Assembly (NCBI GenBank): GCA_029945495.1
Contig: JAQSCR010000641.1
Span: 1-6,841, forward strand
Length of the DNA stretch: 6,841 nt
Source: Pseudolabrys sp.
GTDB taxonomy: Bacteria > Pseudomonadota > Alphaproteobacteria > Rhizobiales > Xanthobacteraceae
Reading direction: 5' to 3'
Of the stretch, positions 1 to 5,428 are shown in pieces (position 1 is the first letter of the stretch; the number at the start of each line of letters is the position of its first letter). The position numbers were made by a program, and so were the translations under genes. The notes beneath the pieces were generated by a model. It saw only the letters and a list, made by a program, of their open reading frames with translations. It ran no database searches and had not been told where the DNA came from.

Positions 1-224
1 TGGCGGCCGGCCGCGCGCTGATCGGCGCGGTGGTGGCGGAGTTCTTCCTGTCGATTGGTGGGCTCGGCTATTACATCCTGTACAATTCACGTTCGTACAA
101 ACATGCCGAGGCCTTCGTCGGCGTGCTGCTGCTCGCCGCCTTCGGCGTCTGCTTCGAATTGTTGGTATTCTGGGTCACCAAACGCTTCATGCCCTGGTAC
201 CGGCGCGAGGATAAAGCCGCCTGA
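1..224 (+). CDS. ABC transporter permease, C-terminal fragment (5' end outside window)
   Basis: The frame is open from position 3 and ends at TGA 222-224, giving about 73 residues. The visible part starts AAGRALIGAVVAEFF and continues to a hydrophobic stretch (FVGVLLLAAFGVCFELLVFW), then a short basic tail ending WYRREDKAA. The order 'RALIGAVVAEFF...GGLGYYI', a last membrane helix and a charged cytoplasmic tail is typical of the C-terminus of SsuC/TauC-type permeases (BPD_transp_1 family), which form the membrane channel of importers for nitrate, sulfonates and similar small molecules. The GTG at position 30 is internal and not a real start. The gene is the last of an operon lying upstream. 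It is a different copy from the complete permease at 1955-2737 on the other strand. The family call is fairly secure; the substrate is unknown. Confidence 0.8.
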   Translation, partial: AAGRALIGAVVAEFFLSIGGLGYYILYNSRSYKHAEAFVGVLLLAAFGVCFELLVFWVTKRFMPWYRREDKAA

Positions 225-247
225 TGAATTCTCGTCCAATTAAAACA

Positions 248-353
248 GTCATTCCGGGACGGCGCGAAGCGGCGGACCCGGAATCCAGATGCAACTTCTG
301 AATTGGTTTCTGGATTCCGGGTTCGCGGGCAAGAGCCCGCGCCCCGGAATGAC
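248..353. repeat. REP/BIME-like inverted pair of palindromes
   Basis: Two arms, 248-288 and 310-353, face each other in inverted orientation. Their outer ends match exactly (GTCATTCCGGG against CCCGGAATGAC), as do their inner ends (ACCCGGAATCCAG against CTGGATTCCGGGT). The middles differ in sequence and by three bases in length. Each arm is also a hairpin by itself: ATTCCGGG 251-258 with CCCGGAAT 277-284, and ATTCCGGG 314-321 with CCCGGAAT 343-350. The right arm has a further inner stem, GCGGGC 325-330 with GCCCGC 335-340. Sequences of this kind are common between genes in Bradyrhizobium-like genomes. It follows the permease stop and precedes the hydrolase, so it could end transcription or protect the upstream mRNA. 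It encodes nothing believable. Confidence 0.8.
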
Positions 354-361
354 AAATTGAT

Positions 362-367
362 AGGGGA
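362..367 (+). promoter_or_regulatory. Ribosome binding site for the alpha/beta hydrolase
   Basis: AGGGGA lies seven bases before ATG 375. It favours that start over the TTG at 303, which is in the same frame but lies inside the palindromic repeat. Confidence 0.7.
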
Positions 368-374
368 AGCCTGC

Positions 375-1436
375 ATGTCGTCCGATCCCGTGCTCAATTC
401 GGCGGTCGCCCATTGGGGCGCGCGCTTCGTCGCCAATGGCGTGGTGCTGACCGACTTCGAGGAAGTCACCGCGTCGATGAAATCCTACGCCGACTGGTGC
501 AGCGCCTGGTCGGCGCGCGCCGCGCATCACGAGAGAATCGCGCAAGAGGCGATGGCGAAGAAGCATTTCCTCACCGCCGGCGAAGGCTTCCAGCGCGCCG
601 GCGTCTACTATCACTTCGCGGCGTTCCTGTTCGTCAACGACGTGCCGCAGATGAAGGTCGCGCATCAAAAAGCGATCGCCTGCCGCCAGGCGGCGCTGCC
701 TTATCTGACGCCGCCGGGCGAGCGTGTCGCAATCCCTTACGACGGCACGACGCTCTACGGCATCCTGCGCAAGCCGGCGGGCGTTGCCAAACCGCCGGTG
801 ATGGTCATGGCGGTCGGCCTCGACTCGACCAAGGAAGAAACCGACGTCTACGAGGCGCCGTTCCTGGCGCGCGGCATCGCCATTCTGGTGTTCGACGGCC
901 CCGGCCAGGGTGAGGCGCAATACGACCTCGCCATTCGCGGCGACTATGAAGCGCCGGTCAAGGCGGTGATCGACTATATCGGCACGCGCGCCGACCTCGA
1001 CAGCAACCGCGTCGGCATGTGGGGCGTCAGCCTGGGCGGATATTATGCGCCGCGCGCCGCCGCGTTCGACAAGCGCATCAAAGCCTGCATCGCGCTTGGC
1101 GGTCCGTTCAACTGGGGCGCGGCGTGGGACGGTCTGCCGGCGCTGACGCGCGAGGCGTTTCGCGTGCGCAGCCATGCCAAGACGGCGGAGGAGGCGCGAC
1201 AGAACGCGCAGACCCTGTCGCTGGAAGGCATCGCCGAGAAGATCACCTGTCCCATTTTCATCGTCAACGGCCGGCTCGACCGCATCGTGCCGCCGGGCGA
1301 CGCCGAGCGGCTGGCGCGCGAGGTCAAGGGTCCGGTCGAGCTGATGATGATCGAGGACGGCAACCACATCGCCAACAACCGCGGCTACCGCTGGCGGTCG
1401 CAGAGCGCCGACTGGATGAAGGAGAAGCTGGGATGA
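375..1436 (+). CDS. Alpha/beta hydrolase, 2,6-dihydroxypseudooxynicotine hydrolase-like
   Basis: This is a 353-residue serine hydrolase fold protein, probably cytoplasmic because no signal peptide is visible. Residues 1-115 form a mainly helical N-terminal domain; the alpha/beta hydrolase core follows from about 118. The expected catalytic residues are visible: Ser219 in GVSLGG, Asp302 in GRLDRIVP and His331 in DGNHIANN. The segments VGLDSTKEE (148-156) and FDGPGQGE (173-180) are characteristic of the group containing Arthrobacter 2,6-dihydroxypseudooxynicotine hydrolase, which cleaves a C-C bond next to an aromatic ring, and of the related FrsA/DUF1100 proteins. Triad spacing and total length fit that group. 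The true substrate cannot be read from sequence: a C-C hydrolase or an esterase are both possible. The start is ATG 375 with a Shine-Dalgarno seven bases upstream. The gene points towards the RidA gene and is not in its operon. Confidence 0.88.
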   Translation: MSSDPVLNSAVAHWGARFVANGVVLTDFEEVTASMKSYADWCSAWSARAAHHERIAQEAMAKKHFLTAGEGFQRAGVYYHFAAFLFVNDVPQMKVAHQKAIACRQAALPYLTPPGERVAIPYDGTTLYGILRKPAGVAKPPVMVMAVGLDSTKEETDVYEAPFLARGIAILVFDGPGQGEAQYDLAIRGDYEAPVKAVIDYIGTRADLDSNRVGMWGVSLGGYYAPRAAAFDKRIKACIALGGPFNWGAAWDGLPALTREAFRVRSHAKTAEEARQNAQTLSLEGIAEKITCPIFIVNGRLDRIVPPGDAERLAREVKGPVELMMIEDGNHIANNRGYRWRSQSADWMKEKLG

Positions 1437-1446
1437 TCCTTCTTAT

Positions 1447-1467
1447 CCTCTCCCACATGGGGAGAGG
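1447..1467. repeat. Palindrome between convergent genes, possible bidirectional terminator
   Basis: CCTCTCCC (1447-1454) pairs with GGGAGAGG (1460-1467) across a five-base loop. It lies in the 54-base gap between the hydrolase stop and the stop of the convergent RidA gene, so it could end both transcripts. There is no T-run on either strand, so a classic intrinsic terminator is not proven. Similar CTCTCCC/GGGAGAG palindromes recur between genes in many Rhizobiales, so it may instead be a dispersed repeat. Confidence 0.5.
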
Positions 1468-1490
1468 GTTAAGAAAGCAAGTGACGCCGT

Positions 1491-1931
1491 TCACCCCTTC
1501 TTCGGGATCGCCACGATCATGTCCAGCTCGACGCGGGCGCCGGGCGATGACAGCTGGTTGATGCAGATCGTCGTCGAGGCCGGCTTCCAGTCGCCGAAGT
1601 AAGGCGCCATCGCACGGCTCATGCCATCCATGTCACGAATATCGGTGAGATACTTGGTGATCTTGACGACATCGGTCCATGACGCGCCGACGCTGTCGAG
1701 CACTTCCTTAGCCGCCTTCATCGCACGATCGACTTGTTCACCTATGCCATTGGGATGCACGTGCTCTTCGTCGACATGCGGATGAAAGTGATAAAGCGGC
1801 GACGGCGTAACGCCGGAGACGAACATCAGGTCGCAGGCGCCGACGATTCGCACCGCCGGTGCATAGGGCATGTCCTTGGCGCGCGCCGGATTGGGCTGAA
1901 TGGTCTCGACGGTGTAGGTGTTGCTGCTCAT
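1491..1931 (-). CDS. RidA/YjgF/UK114-family protein, non-canonical active site
   Basis: This 146-residue protein has the usual length and ending of the YjgF/YER057c/UK114 family, trimeric proteins with active sites between subunits. Canonical RidA hydrolyses reactive enamines and imines; some relatives act in catabolic pathways, such as 2-aminomuconate deaminase and RutC. Family features visible are LMFVSGVTP (35-43), the helix GEQVDRAMKAAKEVLDSVGAS (64-84), the VVKITKYLTDI strand (88-98) and ARVELDMIVAI (132-142). Two oddities stand out. The motif that is P-A-R-S/T in canonical RidA is P-A-S-T here, so Ser119 replaces the arginine that binds substrate (Arg105 in E. coli RidA). Residues 48-59 also form a loop with five histidines (HFHPHVDEEHVH). 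The ATG at 1931 has AGGAG (1943-1939) seven bases upstream. It is the last gene of the operon, 23 bases after the permease. The family is secure; imine deaminase activity is doubtful. Confidence 0.92.
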   Translation of the reverse strand: MSSNTYTVETIQPNPARAKDMPYAPAVRIVGACDLMFVSGVTPSPLYHFHPHVDEEHVHPNGIGEQVDRAMKAAKEVLDSVGASWTDVVKITKYLTDIRDMDGMSRAMAPYFGDWKPASTTICINQLSSPGARVELDMIVAIPKKG

Positions 1932-1954
1932 GACACTTCTCCTCGGATTTTAAA

Positions 1955-2737
1955 TCAGGCGAGCCGCCAGCGGCCCAGTTTCTTGTCGATGAAATCCTGC
2001 GTCTTGGTAACGACGATGCCAAGCGTCGCCAAGACGATCAGCACGGCGAAGACCTGCTCGGTCTCGAGAATCTGTCCCGACAGATAAAGCCGGGCGCCGA
2101 GGCCGAATTTACCGACCACCATTTCGGCGGCAACGACAAGAATGATCGAGACGCCGAGGCCGAGGCGAATGCCGGCGAAAATCGACGGGATCGCGCTCGG
2201 CAGCAGGACGCGGCGGACGATCTGCTGCGCCGAGGCGCCGAGGTCGCGCGCGGCCAGCACCAGGCCGGGATCGCATTGGCGCACGCCGAGCACGGTGTTG
2301 ATGACGATCGGGAAGATGGCGCCGAGGAAGCTGATGGTCAGCATGAAGGGGCCGCCGGTGCCGAGCCAGATCACTAGCAACGGTATCAACGTCACCTTCG
2401 GCAACGGATACAGCATGGCGATGAACATGTCGGCGATGGCGCGGACGCGGAACGACGTCGCGATCCAGATGCCCAGGCCTGCGCCGACGACGACCGCAAG
2501 GCCGAAGCCGGCGAAGATGCGGTAGAGCGTCCAGCCGAGATCGACGATCAGACCGCCGTTGCGGAACATCTCGATCAGCGAGACGACGATCTGTGTCGGG
2601 CGCGGCAGATAAAGCGACGACACGCCCGAGACGCGCGCGGCGACCTCCCAGACGATAATGACCATGGCGACCGAGCCCCAGCCAAGCACGCGCTCGTCAT
2701 CGTACCAGACCCAGCGGGATTTCGGGTCGGGGCTCAT
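1955..2737 (-). CDS. ABC transporter permease, nitrate/taurine (SsuC/TauC) type
   Basis: This 260-residue inner-membrane protein forms the channel of the importer encoded with the next two genes. About six hydrophobic helices are visible, near residues 18-36, 71-95, 102-126, 131-151, 192-209 and 229-246. The cytoplasmic EAA loop, which docks onto the ATPase, is at 161-180 (LAARDLGASAQQ ending VLLP) and has the conserved glycine. YLPRPTQI (43-50) and LYPLPKVTLIPLL (109-121) are typical of the BPD_transp_1 permeases in the SsuC/TauC/NrtB group. The length is normal for the family. The ATG at 2737 comes one base after the TGA stop of the ATPase gene, indicating translational coupling, and an AAGGGG sequence inside the end of the ATPase gene can serve as ribosome binding site. 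The substrate cannot be read from the permease. Confidence 0.93.
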   Translation of the reverse strand: MSPDPKSRWVWYDDERVLGWGSVAMVIIVWEVAARVSGVSSLYLPRPTQIVVSLIEMFRNGGLIVDLGWTLYRIFAGFGLAVVVGAGLGIWIATSFRVRAIADMFIAMLYPLPKVTLIPLLVIWLGTGGPFMLTISFLGAIFPIVINTVLGVRQCDPGLVLAARDLGASAQQIVRRVLLPSAIPSIFAGIRLGLGVSIILVVAAEMVVGKFGLGARLYLSGQILETEQVFAVLIVLATLGIVVTKTQDFIDKKLGRWRLA

Positions 2738-2738
2738 G

Positions 2739-3551
2739 TCAAGCCCCTTCGCTTTCGATGATCATGGCACGCATGACTTCGTCACGCAGCAGGCCGTAGA
2801 TGCGGTCGAACAACACGCGGTATTGCGGCTCATGCGTCGTGGCGTAGCTGCGCGGGCGCGGCAGCGTGACGTCGATCGTATCGCAGACGCGGCCGGGACG
2901 TGCCGTCATCACCACGATCTTGTCGGCGAGGAGGATCGCTTCCTCGATCGAATGGGTGACCAGGATCGCCGTGGTGCCGCTGGTCTCGACCAGCTTGGAG
3001 AGCTGCTCCTGCAACACCAGCCGGGTCTGCGCATCGAGCGCACCGAACGGCTCGTCGAGCAGCAGCACGTCCGGCTCCATCACCAGCGCGCGGGCGATGC
3101 CGACGCGCTGACGCATGCCGCCGGACAGCTGGCGTGGAAAGCGGTTCTCGAAACCGTTGAGATCGACTGCGGCGATGGCCTTGCGGGCGCGCGCGTCACG
3201 CTCGGCGCGCGGCACGCCGGCAAGATCGAGGCCGAAGGCGACGTTTTCAAGAACGGTGAGCCACGGAAACAGATTGAAGGCCTGCCACACCGTTGCCATC
3301 GCCGGGCGCGATGTCTCAGCGTCCGAAGCGATTTCGACGAAGCGCAGGCGGCCTTGCGTCGGCTCAAGAAAGCCGCGGGCGATTTGCAGCAGCGTGCTCT
3401 TGCCGCAGCCGGAAGGCCCGATCAAAGCGGTGACCTTGCCCGGCTCGAAACGGCAGCTGACGTCCTGCAGCGCCACGGTCGGCGCGTCGGTCTGGGCCCC
3501 GAAGGTCAGACCGACGCTGTCGATTTCGACCGCGACAGCGGGACCCGTCAT
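2739..3551 (-). CDS. ABC transporter ATPase, SsuB/TauB/NrtD type
   Basis: This 270-residue cytoplasmic ATPase powers the importer. All nucleotide-binding motifs are intact: Walker A GPSGCGKST (45-53), Q-loop glutamine Gln90, signature LSGGMRQR (142-149), Walker B VLLLDEP (162-168), D-loop ALD (171-173) and switch His200. FPWLTVLENVAFGL (95-108) after the Q-loop is typical of the nitrate/sulfonate/taurine subfamily. The frame is open further upstream to 3629, but that would overlap the substrate-binding protein gene and add 26 unrelated residues. ATG 3551 has AGGGGA six bases upstream and begins a normal N-terminus (VAVEIDSVGLTF), so it is preferred. It lies 34 bases after the stop of the binding-protein gene and one base before the permease. 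Confidence 0.94.
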   Translation of the reverse strand: MTGPAVAVEIDSVGLTFGAQTDAPTVALQDVSCRFEPGKVTALIGPSGCGKSTLLQIARGFLEPTQGRLRFVEIASDAETSRPAMATVWQAFNLFPWLTVLENVAFGLDLAGVPRAERDARARKAIAAVDLNGFENRFPRQLSGGMRQRVGIARALVMEPDVLLLDEPFGALDAQTRLVLQEQLSKLVETSGTTAILVTHSIEEAILLADKIVVMTARPGRVCDTIDVTLPRPRSYATTHEPQYRVLFDRIYGLLRDEVMRAMIIESEGA

Positions 3552-3557
3552 GCCAAG

Positions 3558-3563
3558 TCCCCT
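3558..3563 (-). promoter_or_regulatory. Ribosome binding site for the ABC ATPase
   Basis: On the minus strand AGGGGA lies six bases before ATG 3551. It decides for this start over the longer open frame that begins inside the upstream binding-protein gene. Confidence 0.7.
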
Positions 3564-3585
3564 ATCAAACGCATCATCAAGGTCC

Positions 3586-4641
3586 TCAGCCGAATGGATT
3601 CGACTTGGTGAGCTGCGCGTTGGCTTCAACGGCCGGTGACAGATCGAACAGCTGTTCTTTCGTCACGGAGCCGCTGACCAGCTTCATGGTGTCGGTCCAG
3701 AATTTGCCCTGCGCCATGCACGAATCGACGTTGGGCATGCCGTCTTCGTTGAACCAGGTCCAACGCGGCGCGGCGGCTTCGATCAATGCCGGCGGCACCT
3801 TGGTCGCCTCGTTTATGATCTTGATGATGGCCGGGTCCTTGGCCGCAGCGGCCTTGTTATAAAGCCGGCCGGCATAGGTGTGCACCATCGCGAAGCGCAC
3901 GGCGGCCGACTTGTTCTCGGCGAGGTACTTCGTCGACATCGCCCAGCAGGCCAGTTGCGTGCTCGGTTCAATGTCCCAGCCGGCGCAGATCAGTTTGCCG
4001 AAGCTGTTCTTCTCGACCAGGAAGCCAAGCGGCAGCGGGATATTGGCAACATCCGCCTGTCCGGCACCCATCGCCTTGACGATGTCGGGATAGCCGAGGC
4101 CGGTGTTCCAGGTGACGTCGGTGCGCGGGTCGAGGCCGGCCTTCTGCGCGGCGCGGCCGAGCAGATACTGATCGATGCCGCCGGGCGCCTGCAAGGCGAC
4201 GCGCTTGCCCTTCAGCAGCGCGAACTTGTCCGGTCCGGTGAGACCGGCCGCGACCATCGCGTTGCTGGCGGCGATCGCCATCGAGCCCGAGCCCGGCTTT
4301 TCCGATCCGCGATCGAGAATGAGTTTGTACGGCGCGCCTTTGCCGACGGCGTTGAACAGACCGGCGCTGAGCGTCGATACCGTAGCGTCGAGTTCGCCGG
4401 CGACCAATGCCGGGATCGCCAGCACGCCATCGTTGAAGTAAACCAGCTCGACGTCGAGATTGACCTTCTCGAACAGACCCAAAGCCTTGGCGACAAAGAT
4501 AGGTCCCGATGAAATCAGCGGCACGACGCCGATGCGAATCTTTGTTTTCGGCGCCTGCGCGAAGCTTCGACCGGGAATGGCGCCGGCGAGACCGAGCGCC
4601 GCGGCGCCTTGCATCAGGTGTCTTCGGTTTAAGCTGGACAT
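3586..4641 (-). CDS. ABC transporter substrate-binding protein, NMT1/THI5/SsuA-like
   Basis: This 351-residue protein is the periplasmic receptor that gives the importer its specificity. The N-terminus has a twin-arginine-like signal: SLNRRHLM (3-10), a hydrophobic stretch (about 12-21) and likely processing near SFAQA (26-30). The mature part starts with KIRIGVVPLISSGPIFVAKA (34-53) and continues LGLFEKVNLDVELVYF (54-69), the usual first strand and helix of NMT1/taurine/nitrate-binding proteins. Next come the ALVAGELDATVST hinge segment (78-90), a KGKRVALQAPGG segment (144-155) and GLGYPDIVKAMGAGQADVA (181-199), as in other class II binding proteins. Length is normal. Relatives bind sulfonates, pyrimidine precursors, aromatic acids or phthalates; the ligand here is unknown. 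The ATG at 4641 has GGAG (4651-4648) six bases upstream. It is the first gene of the operon and faces the MarR gene across the divergent promoter region. Confidence 0.9.
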   Translation of the reverse strand: MSSLNRRHLMQGAAALGLAGAIPGRSFAQAPKTKIRIGVVPLISSGPIFVAKALGLFEKVNLDVELVYFNDGVLAIPALVAGELDATVSTLSAGLFNAVGKGAPYKLILDRGSEKPGSGSMAIAASNAMVAAGLTGPDKFALLKGKRVALQAPGGIDQYLLGRAAQKAGLDPRTDVTWNTGLGYPDIVKAMGAGQADVANIPLPLGFLVEKNSFGKLICAGWDIEPSTQLACWAMSTKYLAENKSAAVRFAMVHTYAGRLYNKAAAAKDPAIIKIINEATKVPPALIEAAAPRWTWFNEDGMPNVDSCMAQGKFWTDTMKLVSGSVTKEQLFDLSPAVEANAQLTKSNPFG

Positions 4642-4770
4642 GGTGTGCTCCGCTGAAAACTGTTGTTGAAGCCGGCACGTGGTATTTTGCAGGGATCGAG
4701 TTTATCCCCTTGACCCCCACCAGCGTGATAACGAATTATCTTCAAGTCAAGATAAAATGGAAAGCAGCCG
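4642..4770. promoter_or_regulatory. Divergent promoter region between the ABC operon and the MarR gene
   Basis: This 129-base region is clearly richer in A and T than the genes around it, especially at 4725-4760. It must hold promoters for both directions. For the plus direction, TTGACC (4710-4715) is a good -35 candidate, with a weak -10 AATTAT (4734-4739) 18 bases later, inside the operator. For the minus direction, TTGACT (4750-4745) lies inside the palindrome, but I found no convincing -10 at normal spacing. TTATCA (4731-4726) with GATAAA (4707-4702) 18 bases later is an alternative. Transcription starts therefore remain uncertain. Confidence 0.55.
4736..4755. promoter_or_regulatory. Probable MarR operator, 20-bp palindrome
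   Basis: TTATCTT (4736-4742) and AAGATAA (4749-4755) are perfect inverted repeats separated by six bases, of which one more pair matches. The size and ATCTT...AAGAT arms are like operators of MarR-family repressors, which often bind 16-20 bp palindromes next to their own gene. The site ends 15 bases before the MarR start codon, so a bound protein would block that gene directly. Extra copies of the half-site occur upstream: GATAA at 4727-4731 and TTATC at 4702-4706. The GATAA copy forms a second palindrome with the left arm of the main site (GATAA-CGAA-TTATC, 4727-4740). Binding by the adjacent regulator is inferred. Confidence 0.65.
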
Positions 4771-5340
4771 ATGCCCAAGAACAAGGCGCTAGACGCCGGC
4801 GACACCCTCGATCGCTTTATGGCGGAGTGGAGAGGGCAGCGCCCCGATCTCGACTTCGATTACCTCGCGACCATCGGCCGCATCCTGCGCGTGTCGGCGC
4901 ATTTACGCGAGAGCATGGATGGCTGGCTGGCGCCGTTTGGCTTGACCTGGGAAATGTTCGACCTGCTGGCATCGCTGCAGCGTGCCGGCGGCAAGACTGG
5001 TCTGCGTCCAACCGATTTGTACGAAGCCTGCATGCTGTCGTCGGGCGCCATGACCAACCGGGTCGACCGCGCCGAGAAACTCGATTATGCGGTACGCCAG
5101 CCGGACCCGGACGACGGCCGCGCCACGCGCATCGCCCTGACAAGGCGCGGACGCGCACTCACCGAAAAGGCGATGACCGAGCACGCCTTGCGCGCCAGCG
5201 CGATTGCGCAACGCCTGACGGCCAAAGAACAGGCGCAACTGGCCGGCCTGCTGCGCAAGCTGTTGCTGTCCTTCGAGAAGATGCCGGCCGCGACGCCGCG
5301 CAAATCGGCATCGAACGGTCGCCGGGCGGCGCTGGCTTAA
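4771..5340 (+). CDS. MarR-family transcriptional regulator
   Basis: This 189-residue protein has a winged helix-turn-helix DNA-binding domain of the MarR type. Residues 30-55 form the first dimerisation helix. LTWEMFDLLASLQRAGG (58-74) leads into the helix-turn-helix, with GLRPTDLYEACMLSSGAMTNRV (77-98) containing the recognition helix and the conserved SSGAMTNRVDR core. The wing carries the usual acidic-arginine pattern, DPDDGRATRIALTRRG (112-127). Residues 128-170 are C-terminal dimerisation helices, followed by a short basic tail. At 189 residues it is longer than the roughly 140-160 common for MarR, through extensions at both ends. MarR proteins are usually repressors released by phenolic or other aromatic ligands. 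GGAAAG (4759-4764) is a fair ribosome binding site. It is divergent from the ABC operon and 88 bases upstream of the lyase in the same direction, so it likely controls one or both. Confidence 0.93.
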   Translation: MPKNKALDAGDTLDRFMAEWRGQRPDLDFDYLATIGRILRVSAHLRESMDGWLAPFGLTWEMFDLLASLQRAGGKTGLRPTDLYEACMLSSGAMTNRVDRAEKLDYAVRQPDPDDGRATRIALTRRGRALTEKAMTEHALRASAIAQRLTAKEQAQLAGLLRKLLLSFEKMPAATPRKSASNGRRAALA

Positions 5341-5414
5341 GTCCCGTCTTTCAGCGGTTCGGGGGTAGCGCCAAGCGCCTCGCACTGTGCTATTCGGCTC
5401 GCCAAAGAAAGCCC

Positions 5415-5420
5415 AAGGAG
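5415..5420 (+). promoter_or_regulatory. Ribosome binding site for the lyase
   Basis: AAGGAG lies eight bases before ATG 5429. It favours this start over the in-frame GTG at 5387. The rest of the 88-base gap after the MarR gene shows no clear terminator or promoter, so co-transcription with the MarR gene is possible. Confidence 0.75.
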
Positions 5421-5428
5421 TACCCGTC

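Noticed and set aside
303..374. A longer N-terminus for the hydrolase starting at TTG 303
   Set aside because: The extra 24 codons are translated repeat sequence and the ribosome binding site is at 362-367.
249..1367. A 372-codon minus-strand open frame opposite the hydrolase
   Set aside because: It is rich in Arg, Ala, Asp and His in a low-complexity pattern typical of antisense frames in GC-rich genes, runs into the palindromic repeat, and lies fully opposite a gene with an intact catalytic triad.
1491..2737. The RidA and alpha/beta hydrolase genes as parts of a pyrimidine-degrading Rut cluster
   Set aside because: No RutA, RutB, RutE or RutF gene is present, the hydrolase is convergent and of another subgroup, and the RidA-like protein lacks the usual arginine.
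2658..3611. A 317-codon plus-strand open frame opposite the ABC permease and ATPase genes
   Set aside because: It spans the junction of two well-supported genes, shows no recognisable domain and has antisense-type composition.
3552..3629. A longer N-terminus for the ABC ATPase
   Set aside because: It would overlap the end of the binding-protein gene, and the ATG at 3551 has its own ribosome binding site and a family-typical N-terminus.
5387..5428. A GTG start for the lyase 14 codons upstream
   Set aside because: AAGGAG at 5415-5420 is placed correctly only for ATG 5429, and the added residues are not family-like.
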